Shown here piece after piece: positions 7,388 to 15,940 of a stretch of 40,329 nt of DNA. The notes beneath the pieces are model-generated. The model saw only the letters and a program-made list of their open reading frames with translations, ran no database searches and was not told the DNA's origin. Each line of letters starts with the position of its first letter. Position 1 is the first letter of the stretch. The DNA comes from CAYLOP01 sp964385305 (GTDB taxonomy: Bacteria > Chloroflexota > Anaerolineae > Anaerolineales > E44-bin32): NCBI GenBank assembly GCA_964385305.1, contig CAYLOP010000014.1, positions 1-40,329 of the forward strand, given 5' to 3'. Made by a program: the position numbers and the translations under genes.

Positions 7388-8638
7388 TCACGGGGAGGGA
7401 GTATGTGTGGGTGGAGGTTCTCTTGTGATCACAACCTCAATTGTGGCCGGGATGGGATCGTCGTATTGCACATCCGTTGGCAGCGCAATAACTTGTGGCG
7501 TGAGTTGATACGTACCTTCGGTTAGATTGAAGAGATCGACAATTACACGCGCGGCTTCGACCTCTAGGTTTTCCAACGTAGCTGCAGGTCCTGTGAGCAA
7601 GAGGTTGACGGTGGTGGGTGAGAGTTTTACGTAAAGTTCAGGGCCGAGACCCTGGATTTCGATCTCCCGGGTAATTGTGGTGGAAATCTCGATGGGGATG
7701 ATGCCCACCTGCACCAACACGCTTTGTTCTCCGACGATTGAGAATCCTTGCGGGAGATCAAGCGGCATCTGGCGATCGACATTCGCTGTGGCACCGATGA
7801 TGCTGAGCGGCGCAGTCTCGACGTAGCCCGGCAGCGCATCCAATGCCTGTTGATCGGAGGAGAAAACAGTGACCACAGATGGCGTCACGGAAATTTTCGT
7901 CACGCGGTAATGCCCAGCTGCTTCCAATGCTTCACGACCTTCAATCGCCGGGATGACGGATACAACACGATACAAACTTTGCAATCTGATTTCAACCGTA
8001 ACCCGTGCTGTATTTGGGATGATTTGAATATCTTCAACTTCGATCCCGTTCACATCAACGGCCTGTAACACAGCAGAGTGATCTATGCTCTCCTGCATAT
8101 TTGCTAGGTTAACGAATGCCCGTAATTCTGCAACGCGCATCACAGCAGATTCGGGGCCGATCACAGTCGCCTTACTGGGCTCGACGATGGCGCGTCCTGC
8201 CTGATAGGCAGGCGCGGGGGCGCCGAGCGTAGATACCTGAATCGCGATGTTTCGGGTCGCGGACGGCTCGACACTTATCGTGACACGTTGTGGTTCGATC
8301 GATTTGATCTGAACCGGTGAACGATCGGTGCTGGCTTCCAAGGGGACAAGGTATGTCCCTGCTTGCAGCGTGCTCAAATCCGCTGTCAAGCGGATATCCT
8401 GTTCTGTAAGCTCATCCCACACCGAGGCCGGCGCACGGAGTATTACCATCCCTTCCGCGGGTGGATCCCCAACGATGATTAATTCCTCAGATAAACCGAC
8501 ATACTCGATGGGAAGTGGGTTGTTAAAAGAGCGCTCAACAGAGGGGTCGTCCTGATTGATAGCCGCAACCCATACTGTGATTGCGATGAGAAATGCGAGA
8601 ACAAGCGCACCTGCGTTTCTTCTTAGCCTCAGCGCCAT
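7388..8638 (-). CDS. cdaR: YbbR-domain protein, CdaR-like regulator of the c-di-AMP cyclase
   Basis: 416 residues. One N-terminal membrane helix (about 10-28: ALVLAFLIAITVWVAA) anchors an extracytoplasmic part of four YbbR-like repeats, each about 80 residues and starting with patterns such as VWVAAINQDDPSVERSF or IAIQVSTLG and ending VTISVEP or VTVEIRL. YbbR proteins encoded next to cdaA (CdaR) bind the cyclase and modulate c-di-AMP synthesis in Firmicutes. The gene starts 11 bp after cdaA, so pairing here is very likely. A Pro/Thr tail (REPPPTHTPSP) ends the protein. The usual third partner glmM is absent; der follows instead. Confidence 0.9.
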   Translation of the reverse strand: MALRLRRNAGALVLAFLIAITVWVAAINQDDPSVERSFNNPLPIEYVGLSEELIIVGDPPAEGMVILRAPASVWDELTEQDIRLTADLSTLQAGTYLVPLEASTDRSPVQIKSIEPQRVTISVEPSATRNIAIQVSTLGAPAPAYQAGRAIVEPSKATVIGPESAVMRVAELRAFVNLANMQESIDHSAVLQAVDVNGIEVEDIQIIPNTARVTVEIRLQSLYRVVSVIPAIEGREALEAAGHYRVTKISVTPSVVTVFSSDQQALDALPGYVETAPLSIIGATANVDRQMPLDLPQGFSIVGEQSVLVQVGIIPIEISTTITREIEIQGLGPELYVKLSPTTVNLLLTGPAATLENLEVEAARVIVDLFNLTEGTYQLTPQVIALPTDVQYDDPIPATIEVVITREPPPTHTPSP

Positions 8639-8649
8639 CCTGATTCCTG

Positions 8650-9525
8650 TCAGTCACCAATAACTTGATCCCGACTTCGACTCCATCGTACAAGGAGCTG
8701 CTCGAACCAATCGGGCAAACGGCCTGTCATCCTGGGGCGGAAGAATGCGTTCAGGATGTTCCGTAGTCGACTCTGGTCGAGCCGGCGGATCATGCGTCCA
8801 TTATGTGTGACTGAAATGCCTCCTGTCTCTTCCGAGACGACGACCGCGACGGAATCACTCACCTCACTGATCCCGAGTGCAGCGCGATGACGCAGCCCTA
8901 TATGACGCTCGGGTGAGCTTGAAAGCGTACCGCTTGATGAAAGGGGCATCACGCATGCAGCTGCGATAATGCGGTCTCCTCGGATAATTGCAGCCCCGTC
9001 GTGTAGGGGTGTGTTGGTGAAAAAGATTTGCAGCAGTAACTGTGGTGTTAGATTTGCATCGAGTCGTACACCAGTCGTGAGATATTCATCGAGACGCGCA
9101 TCGCGTTCGATGACGATAAGCGCGCCATACTTTTGGTCTGCCAGGCGTTGCGTTGTGGTGCAAATGGTATCAATCATGCGCTCGATGCGATCTGGATTGG
9201 ATGCGACAAAGGTCATGCTCCCCGCGGTGCCAAGCCGTTCGAGTGCACGGCGGATCTCTGGTGCGAAAATCACAGGGATTGCTATGAGTAGAGCGGGCAC
9301 TGCGGTTTTCAGTAGCCACGAAAAGGCTGGGAGATCGAGGAGGGTGGTGAACAAAGTGACGAGGATGATCAGGAAGATCATACCCCTTAGCAACACTACG
9401 GCTTGGGTGCCGCGGATCAGGCGCAACAACAGGAATGCAATCAAGGTGACGATCAGAAGATCGACGATGCTCAGCCAATTGAGGCGTTCAAAGAAGAATG
9501 TGAACTCAGAGATCAAGTTTCCCAC
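8650..9525 (-). CDS. cdaA: Diadenylate cyclase CdaA (c-di-AMP synthase)
   Basis: Membrane enzyme that joins two ATP into cyclic di-AMP, a messenger for potassium and osmotic balance and cell-wall state. 291 residues, starting with GTG 9525. Three hydrophobic segments lie at about 18-36, 42-62 and 70-88, followed by the DisA_N catalytic domain. The family motifs are intact: DGA at 176-178 (TPLHDGAAII) and RHR at 212-214 (GLRHRAALGISE). The domain ends at about 250; a basic-aromatic tail of about 40 residues follows. It follows the TPR protein gene by 31 bp and precedes cdaR by 11 bp. Confidence 0.96.
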   Translation of the reverse strand: MGNLISEFTFFFERLNWLSIVDLLIVTLIAFLLLRLIRGTQAVVLLRGMIFLIILVTLFTTLLDLPAFSWLLKTAVPALLIAIPVIFAPEIRRALERLGTAGSMTFVASNPDRIERMIDTICTTTQRLADQKYGALIVIERDARLDEYLTTGVRLDANLTPQLLLQIFFTNTPLHDGAAIIRGDRIIAAACVMPLSSSGTLSSSPERHIGLRHRAALGISEVSDSVAVVVSEETGGISVTHNGRMIRRLDQSRLRNILNAFFRPRMTGRLPDWFEQLLVRWSRSRDQVIGD

Positions 9526-9556
9526 GGTGATAAACCTAAAGAAGGATCGACTTCGA

Positions 9557-11890
9557 TTATCCTTTGCCCTTAAGGTTGCTCAGTAAATCTTGATATCCTT
9601 CAATATCAGGCGGATCGAGTTCAATGATGGTTTCGATGGTTTGAATAGCTTCTTGAACCTGACCCGCGTCTAGTTGGATTTCGCCGAGTGCGTCGTATTG
9701 GGCAATGGCGTCCGCCTGGCGTCCAGCCGCGCGATAGGCTTCTGCGAGGCGTCCGTGCAACACCCGTTTGCCAGGATGCATGCGAGTCATTTCTTCGAGC
9801 AAGGAAAGCGCTTCGGATCCCCGATCTTTTTCGACGAGGTATTCTAGGTAACTGTCCAATTCTTGCCCAGCTTGTTCCTCTTGCCCAAGACGCAAATTGA
9901 GATCGATCACATGACTGCGAGCATCCTCGTTGCTCGGATCGAGGGTTCGAGCTTGCACGTACACCCGTAAGGCTCGTCGCCAGTCCAGGCGGGAGCGGTC
10001 GATGTCTCCCATTTGCATCAGGATCTTTAGCGACCAATCCTGACCGATGGATACATCTTGAGAAAGACGCAAGGCGGATGCAAGCACTTTGCGAGCGGTA
10101 TCGATCTCGGCCATTTGTTGGTAGATCTCCGCCAGCCCAAGATATTGTTCCAGCGCGTCTTGGTAGTGCTCCTGTTGAATGAGCATTTCAATCAGTTGGG
10201 TGCGAGCGGCGACATTGATCGGAGCCACTTCCAGAATCTTTAAGTACACTTCGCACGCTTGTTGAATCTCGCCACGCACTTGGTGTGCGTCTGCGATGAC
10301 AAGTAATTTTGCCAAACCGTCTTCTACGTCACCAGATTGAAGCAGGATGTCTGCCATGCGTGAGTGAAGTGCTAGATAAGTTGGTGCGTGATCGAGCGAC
10401 AGCATGGCTTCTTCCATAGCTGGATTGAGCAATCCTTTGGCGATGTAGTCGTCGATGCGCGCCAGAGAATCAAGGACCCGCTCGGTTCCTCCAACAGCAA
10501 GCATCTCCGCAATGGGGACAACATTTGTCTCCGGACGCTGACTCTCAAGCTGCAATCGGGCTTGCCGCAAGCGCTGGAGCCAGTCTGGTCCGCTTAGGAA
10601 GCGCAAGGTACCTTCAACGATCTTCGCCAGAGCTTCTTCGTCCCCCTCGGTTTGCGATGCAAGTATCGAGTCATAGAACTGGTTGAGCGAAGCGGATTGG
10701 CTCTCATCCACGGAGAGGGCATCTGCCAGGCGTAAGCCTTGGAGTAGGTAGCGAGCGGCTTCACGCATGTCATGCTGACTACGAGAGATGCGGCCTAAGG
10801 CGAGATTGGCGCCTAAGTCTAACTCGGGGCTACCAAGCGCAGAAATTAGGTGTTTGCGTGCGCTCTTAATGTCCTCGGTCTCTTTGTAGAGAATGCCGAT
10901 ATTGTAATGTGCTGCTGGGTGGTCGAGGCCGGCTTTCATTGCCCTTTCGTATTCTTTGATCGCTTGGCTCTTATGCCCGCGGGTTTGAAGGTCGATCGCC
11001 TGTCCAAGATAACGATACATCTGGGGTTGCCCAACTGGTTTGTGCCCAATCCTTGGCCGGCCGCTTGTGAGTGCGGCCATGCTGGGGGCATCTGAAGATT
11101 CACCATCCTCATCCTTGGGTTCATCGAAGAGCATGCCGGCAAGGATCGTCAGTGCTTGACGCTGGGCGCTTACTTCCGGATCCGCCAATTCGCTGTCTTC
11201 CTCAGCTATATCGGTGCTCTCAGATTTCAGGAATTCCTGTACTTTCGCCATGCGAAGCGGTGCGGTCGCGCCCCGGGGCTTCACAGGTGCGGGCAAGGGT
11301 CTCCCACTTTGAAGCATGCGCATGGCATTATTAGTCTCCGGATCGCCAGGGATGATTCGCAAGGCGCGCTGAACAGCTTCCTCTGCACGTTCCACCTTGC
11401 CTGCTCGCTGTAAGATCGATGCAACCGCCAAATACTCCTGAACGGCTTGGCGAGAACGGCCTGTGCGTTCATATGTCATAGCCAAACGAGAACGTGTGGA
11501 TAGATCATCAGGGGTTAACCGTGCGATATGCGCCCAGTTCTCTAAGGCTTTTTGGGCGTCCTTGCGAGCGAGATAACGCTCAGCTGCAGTCTTTCGTTGC
11601 TGGATGGAATCGTTGATTTGACCGAGGCGTTCGAAGATCTCAGCGCATTTTTCTACTGGAACGGGGTCTTCAGGTTCAATTTTAGCGGCTTTGTGGTATA
11701 CCCCTAAGGCATCTTTGAATTGCTCGGTTTCGAACAGGGCAAGCCCTAAGCTGGTCAGAGCAGTGGGATCTTCAGGAAATTCAGCCAATGCTTTACGATA
11801 AAACTCAATCGCGCGTGACCACTGCAGGTCCCAGGCTGCAGAATGGCCAAGGCGCATGGATTCATCGAAAAGGTCTTGACGACTTGTCAT
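9557..11890 (-). CDS. Large tetratricopeptide-repeat protein
   Basis: 777 residues from ATG 11890 (MTSRQDLFDESMRLG); the frame is open 15 codons further upstream, but this ATG opens the first helix cleanly. Built of TPR-type helical hairpins almost throughout. Clear copies include AIEFYRKALAEFPEDPTAL and ALGVYHKAAKIEPEDPVPV near the N-terminus, AIKEYERAMKAGLDHPAAH in the middle, and ALEQYLGLAEIYQQM and ALRVYVQARTLDPSNEDAR near the C-terminus. A charged, likely disordered linker (about 205-290) separates two repeat blocks. No signal peptide or membrane helix, so it should act in the cytoplasm as a scaffold. It is 31 bp upstream of cdaA and likely co-transcribed with it, but no link to c-di-AMP is shown by sequence alone. 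Confidence 0.88.
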   Translation of the reverse strand: MTSRQDLFDESMRLGHSAAWDLQWSRAIEFYRKALAEFPEDPTALTSLGLALFETEQFKDALGVYHKAAKIEPEDPVPVEKCAEIFERLGQINDSIQQRKTAAERYLARKDAQKALENWAHIARLTPDDLSTRSRLAMTYERTGRSRQAVQEYLAVASILQRAGKVERAEEAVQRALRIIPGDPETNNAMRMLQSGRPLPAPVKPRGATAPLRMAKVQEFLKSESTDIAEEDSELADPEVSAQRQALTILAGMLFDEPKDEDGESSDAPSMAALTSGRPRIGHKPVGQPQMYRYLGQAIDLQTRGHKSQAIKEYERAMKAGLDHPAAHYNIGILYKETEDIKSARKHLISALGSPELDLGANLALGRISRSQHDMREAARYLLQGLRLADALSVDESQSASLNQFYDSILASQTEGDEEALAKIVEGTLRFLSGPDWLQRLRQARLQLESQRPETNVVPIAEMLAVGGTERVLDSLARIDDYIAKGLLNPAMEEAMLSLDHAPTYLALHSRMADILLQSGDVEDGLAKLLVIADAHQVRGEIQQACEVYLKILEVAPINVAARTQLIEMLIQQEHYQDALEQYLGLAEIYQQMAEIDTARKVLASALRLSQDVSIGQDWSLKILMQMGDIDRSRLDWRRALRVYVQARTLDPSNEDARSHVIDLNLRLGQEEQAGQELDSYLEYLVEKDRGSEALSLLEEMTRMHPGKRVLHGRLAEAYRAAGRQADAIAQYDALGEIQLDAGQVQEAIQTIETIIELDPPDIEGYQDLLSNLKGKG

Positions 11891-12021
11891 GCTCTGCTCT
11901 TTCGGTTCGATGGGGTGACGAGGCGAGTATAGCACAACTTTCTAGGCGCTGCGTCAACCCCCACTTCATGCAAGTTTTTCCAGAACATCGTTGTTGATCT
12001 GTTGCGAATTGACCACCGCAT

Positions 12022-14808
12022 TCAAGTGACCAACTTCATCTCGGCCCACGTTGTGCCTACCTTCGCGTCGGTCTTAAGCGGCACACTGAGTTGGTATGCC
12101 TCACGCATAATCTCACGAACGGTTTGTGAGGTTTTCCGGTATTCTTTCTCTGAACACTCGAGGACGAGTTCGTCGTGCACCTGGAGGAGCATGCGGGCAC
12201 TCAAGCCCGCTTCCTGGAGCGCACGCGGCAAGCGGAGCATCGCGATCTTGATGATGTCGGCTGCCGTTCCCTGGATGGGGGCGTTGATGGCTTCCCGAAT
12301 AGCGCGGGCGCGCGCTGGTTCCGAGACGGAAGCGCCGGGTGTAAGCTGGGGGAAATAACGCCGGCGACCTAGAAGTGTGGATACGAAACCTTGCTCGCCC
12401 GCTATTAAACGGATCTCGTCAAGGTAGCCTTTCACGCCTGGGAAACGCTCAAAGTACGCTTTGACGAAGTCCTCTGATTCCGCCAATGTGAGATCGGTGG
12501 TGCGCGAGAGGCCAAAGGCGCTCATACCATAGATCAATCCAAAGTTTACCGCCTTCGCCCGCCTTCGAAGTTCTGGCGTTACATCCCTGATATTGACACC
12601 GAATACGGCTGCAGCGGTGGCGGCGTGAATGTCTTGATCGTCGCGGAAAGCCTGGATCATGGCTTCGTCCTTCGACATGTGAGCCACAATGCGCAGTTCG
12701 ATCTGAGAGTAGTCCACCCCCAGGAGAACCCAGCCGGGTGAGGCGATGAAGGCGCGGCGAATCTCGCGCCCCAATTCCGTTCGAATGGGGATATTCTGCA
12801 AGTTCGGGTCTGAGGATGCCAGCCGACCGGTAACCGATCCGGTTTGGTTGAAAGAAGTGTGAACCCGACCTGTGGCTGGGTTCACTTGTAGAGGCAAGGC
12901 GTCCGCGTAGGTGGACTTGATCTTGGAGATCTCACGCTGCTCAAGGATGTGTTCGATGATGGGATGCATGTCACGCATCTCCTCAAGCACACCGGCTGCG
13001 GTAGAGTAAGTACCTGAGGCAGTACGTCGCGTCCGATCGGGGGGTGTAAGGCCTAATTCTTCAAAGAGGATCTTCGACAATTGCTGGGTAGAGTTGATGT
13101 TGAATTTTCGATCGCCGGCTAAGTGGTAGATTTCCGTTTCAATGTCGACCAGCCGCCTTGAGAGATCTTGTGAGAAACTTTCGAGGAATGCGGTATCTAG
13201 GAGAACGCCGGCGGCTTCCATGTCTGCAAGGATAGATACCAGCGGCATTTCTAAATCTTGAAAGAGCAACCATTGATCCTTGGTTTCAAGTTCCTGCTGC
13301 AGTTCTGGCATCAAGCGGATGCATGCCACCGCATCGTCAGCAGCATAAGGCGCGGCGTTTGCTATGGGGACTTCCGCCATGGTGCGTTGGTTGCGGCCGC
13401 TGCCAATCAACTCTGTGATCTCAGTCATCTCATAGCCCAGGCGGATCCAAGCCAGGCTTTTCAGACCCAGGTTGCGTGAGGCGGGATCACAGAGCCATTC
13501 CGCGATCATGGTGTCAAAGGCCAGGGGTGTTGCACGTAGCCCATAGCGAGAAAGCACGAGGAAATCGTATTTCAAGTTGTGTCCAACTTTTGGGATGCTC
13601 TCCGTGGTGAGACTGTCTCGCAATGCATCTATGACAGACTCGAGTTCGAGCTGGGGGCTGCCCGCGATCTCCGGTGTGTGACCGACCGGGATGTAATATC
13701 CCTCTCCAGGTGTTGTCGCAAGCGAGATGCCGACGAGCTCAGCCCGCATTGCGTCTGTGCTCGTCGTTTCCACGTCAAAAGCGATGTGGTCGGCATTCGC
13801 CAAACGACGCGACAATCGTTCGAGCTTTTCAGGACTATCCACGACATGCGTGGTTGCTGTATTCGATGCTGGTGCGACCTCGCCTCCTTCGAACAGGCGC
13901 ATCTGACGCCCTGAAGCCGTCTCGCCCTCCGGTTGTAGCCGGTTGAGCAGAGAGCGGAATTCGAGCTCACGGAACAGATTGCTGACTTCTTCTCGATCAA
14001 AGGCCTTCACTCGACAGGCCTGTAGGTCGAATTCGACGGGGATATCCGTTACGATTTTACCCAGTTTACGGCTGAGGTAGGCGTCTTCTCGGCCTGTTTC
14101 AAGTTTATTGCGAAAACGAGTGGGAACCTCTTCTAGATGCGCGTAGATCTCATCCAGCGTGCCGTATTCTTGAAGGAGTGTGGTGGCAGTTTTCTCTCCC
14201 ACGCCCTGCACCCCCGGGATGTTATCGCTTGCATCACCCACCATGGCTTTAAGGTCGACAAGCTGGCTGGGTTCGAGCCCGTAGCGCGTTCTCACAGCGA
14301 CCGGATCGTAGTCTTTGGCCTCCGACAGTTTCTGACCGGATAATTGAACGATGACGTTCTCGTCAACCAATTGCAGAAGATCCCGGTCGCCTGTGATTAT
14401 CGTGACTGTTACGCCCTGGCTGGCAGCGAGACCTGCAACCGATCCAAGCACGTCATCCGCTTCGTAACCTTCAGCTTCAAGGATGGGAATATCAAAGGTG
14501 GTTACAAGCTGTCGAATTCGTTCAATTTGAACTCTTAAGTCGTCCGGCATCTTCTCGCGCGTGGCCTTGTACTCGGGGTAAAGATCATCCCGAAAGGTTC
14601 GTCCGGTATCGAAGGACACAGCGAGATACTCAGGGGTCTCGCGTTCTAGCAGACTGAGCAAGACAGACACAAAACCATAGGTGCCTGCGGTTGGCTCGCC
14701 GCGCTTCGTAATCCAGCGCGTTGTGTCTGCTGCACGGGTCAGTGCGAAATAGGTGCGGTAGGCAAGTGCGTGACCGTCGATTAAGAACAAACGAGGCTTG
14801 GATACCAT
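12022..14808 (-). CDS. polA: DNA polymerase I
   Basis: 928 residues, full length. Residues 1-295 form the 5'-3' exonuclease (FLIDGHALAYR, SFDTGRTFRDD, EAEGYEADDVLG, TGDRDLLQLV, VGDASDNIPGV). Residues 325-510 form the proofreading domain, and its catalytic residues are present: Asp345/Glu347 in AFDVETTS, Asp415 in NLKYDF, Tyr488/Asp492 in YAADD. So proofreading is probably intact, unlike in many relatives. The polymerase domain has motif A DYSQIELRI, motif B RRAKAVNFGLIYG and motif C VHDEL. Role: Okazaki fragment processing and repair synthesis. The gap of 131 bp to the TPR gene allows separate transcription. A strong AGGAAGGGG ribosome-binding site fixes the start. Confidence 0.98.
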   Translation of the reverse strand: MVSKPRLFLIDGHALAYRTYFALTRAADTTRWITKRGEPTAGTYGFVSVLLSLLERETPEYLAVSFDTGRTFRDDLYPEYKATREKMPDDLRVQIERIRQLVTTFDIPILEAEGYEADDVLGSVAGLAASQGVTVTIITGDRDLLQLVDENVIVQLSGQKLSEAKDYDPVAVRTRYGLEPSQLVDLKAMVGDASDNIPGVQGVGEKTATTLLQEYGTLDEIYAHLEEVPTRFRNKLETGREDAYLSRKLGKIVTDIPVEFDLQACRVKAFDREEVSNLFRELEFRSLLNRLQPEGETASGRQMRLFEGGEVAPASNTATTHVVDSPEKLERLSRRLANADHIAFDVETTSTDAMRAELVGISLATTPGEGYYIPVGHTPEIAGSPQLELESVIDALRDSLTTESIPKVGHNLKYDFLVLSRYGLRATPLAFDTMIAEWLCDPASRNLGLKSLAWIRLGYEMTEITELIGSGRNQRTMAEVPIANAAPYAADDAVACIRLMPELQQELETKDQWLLFQDLEMPLVSILADMEAAGVLLDTAFLESFSQDLSRRLVDIETEIYHLAGDRKFNINSTQQLSKILFEELGLTPPDRTRRTASGTYSTAAGVLEEMRDMHPIIEHILEQREISKIKSTYADALPLQVNPATGRVHTSFNQTGSVTGRLASSDPNLQNIPIRTELGREIRRAFIASPGWVLLGVDYSQIELRIVAHMSKDEAMIQAFRDDQDIHAATAAAVFGVNIRDVTPELRRRAKAVNFGLIYGMSAFGLSRTTDLTLAESEDFVKAYFERFPGVKGYLDEIRLIAGEQGFVSTLLGRRRYFPQLTPGASVSEPARARAIREAINAPIQGTAADIIKIAMLRLPRALQEAGLSARMLLQVHDELVLECSEKEYRKTSQTVREIMREAYQLSVPLKTDAKVGTTWAEMKLVT

Positions 14809-14817
14809 GCGTGAATT

Positions 14818-14826
14818 CCCCTTCCT
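14818..14826 (-). promoter_or_regulatory. polA ribosome-binding site
   Basis: AGGAAGGGG nine bases before the polA ATG, among the strongest Shine-Dalgarno sequences in the window. A TATATT and a TACAAT lie 5-30 bp further upstream and may be -10 boxes. Confidence 0.6.
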
Positions 14827-14971
14827 AATATACGTTGTATGTAGATTGTAGCATTGCTGGGAGGCGGTGGGGTATATTTTTTATGCTTATGAAAACGATT
14901 GGCTTGATCTTCTTTCCTGCCAGTAGGGGGTTGGGAGCAGGAGGTCGTTGATTCTGATGCTTGGCGGGCGT

Positions 14972-15781
14972 TCATTCTTCAGTTGTTTTTATTGGTGCTG
15001 CCGTTGTCGTGACCGTATCCGTAGGTGTGGCTGTAGCAGTCTCAGATGCTGTCGCTGTGGCTGTGAGGGTAGCTGTAGATGTGGGGGAGGAGGTCGCCGC
15101 TGGCGAGGTGGTTGCGATCGGTGAGGGTGTCATACTGGGCGTAATTGTCGGAGTTACAGAAGGTGTGGATGTTGTTGTTGAAGGTCCGCGCACGAGAATC
15201 TTAACCCAGAAGGATTGGTCGCCCCCAGGACCAATGCCAAAATACGCGCCTTGGGCATTGCGCAACCTCCAGAATCCTTGATAGGTTCCAGGGGTTGTTG
15301 GGGCGATGAGGTCGATGGCCAGGTCGATTGCAGCACCAGGCGAGATGCTGTTGAGCATAGATATCTCAGCTAGGCCGTTCATGCGCTCACCGCCGAAAAA
15401 AGCCAGTTTGTATTCCTGGGTCCAGGTGCACGTGCCGCTATTCCTCAAGGTCCACACCTTGAGGAAGGCATCGCCGGGCTTCAAGATCGTATCGTCCGGG
15501 ATGGTCGCATCTTGGACAAACGTGGCTCGGTCTTGACAAGTGGACGGGCTTGCTGTGGTGACTGTCTCTTGGGGGAGCGCAATGGAACTTGCGGTCGGGG
15601 TCATTGTAAGGGCGGGCTGCGTGCCACGCGCGGCTTGTGTGAGAATCACATCAACGGTGCGGGCAGCCTGCGTTGCGGGTCCAGGGGGTTGCGGTGTGGG
15701 TTGGGTTGGGAAATTACAGCCCACCAGCGTAACGAGCATTGTTAGGAGTATCGGAAGGAAAAAAGTCCTTCGAGCAGTCAT
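14972..15781 (-). CDS. Lipoprotein with NBR1-like Ig domain and Thr-rich tail
   Basis: 269 residues from ATG 15781; an upstream in-frame TTG is possible but less likely. Signal peptide with a lipobox ending at Cys22 (MLVTLVGC), so it is a surface lipoprotein. Residues 22-80 are a Pro/Thr/Gln linker. Residues about 81-190 match the NBR1-like Ig fold common in Chloroflexota surface proteins: PGDAFLKVWTLRNSGTCTW, then APTTPGTYQGFWRLRN, then FGIGPGG and FWVKILV. The last 75 residues are a low-complexity Ser/Thr/Pro/Ala tail. Having the tail at the C-terminus is unusual; it may reach into or across the wall. Paralogue of the next gene. Binding partner unknown. Confidence 0.85.
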   Translation of the reverse strand: MTARRTFFLPILLTMLVTLVGCNFPTQPTPQPPGPATQAARTVDVILTQAARGTQPALTMTPTASSIALPQETVTTASPSTCQDRATFVQDATIPDDTILKPGDAFLKVWTLRNSGTCTWTQEYKLAFFGGERMNGLAEISMLNSISPGAAIDLAIDLIAPTTPGTYQGFWRLRNAQGAYFGIGPGGDQSFWVKILVRGPSTTTSTPSVTPTITPSMTPSPIATTSPAATSSPTSTATLTATATASETATATPTDTVTTTAAPIKTTEE

Positions 15782-15887
15782 CCCAAAGCTATCTCTTCTC
15801 AACCTCTAGGCGATTGTACACCAGATCACGGTCATAGGACTCAAGTGGGCTGGATGATGTCCATTGTCAGCGTTCGCCGGAGAAAGG

Positions 15888-15916
15888 CTTCCCGCGAGCG
15901 ATGTGCTCGCGGGAAG
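15888..15916 (-). terminator. Intrinsic terminator after the second NBR1-Ig lipoprotein gene
   Basis: Perfect 12-bp stem CTTCCCGCGAGC/GCTCGCGGGAAG with a 5-nt loop, starting 25 bp after the stop codon at 15941. On the minus strand CCTTTCTCC follows. It separates the two paralogous lipoprotein genes, so they are transcribed separately. Confidence 0.75.
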
Positions 15917-15940
15917 AGGGGTGAATAGTTGATGTCGATC

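Noticed and set aside
14980..15190. Low-complexity repeats that could be a tandem repeat array
   Set aside because: They encode the Thr/Ser/Pro tail of the lipoprotein and have no fixed repeat unit.
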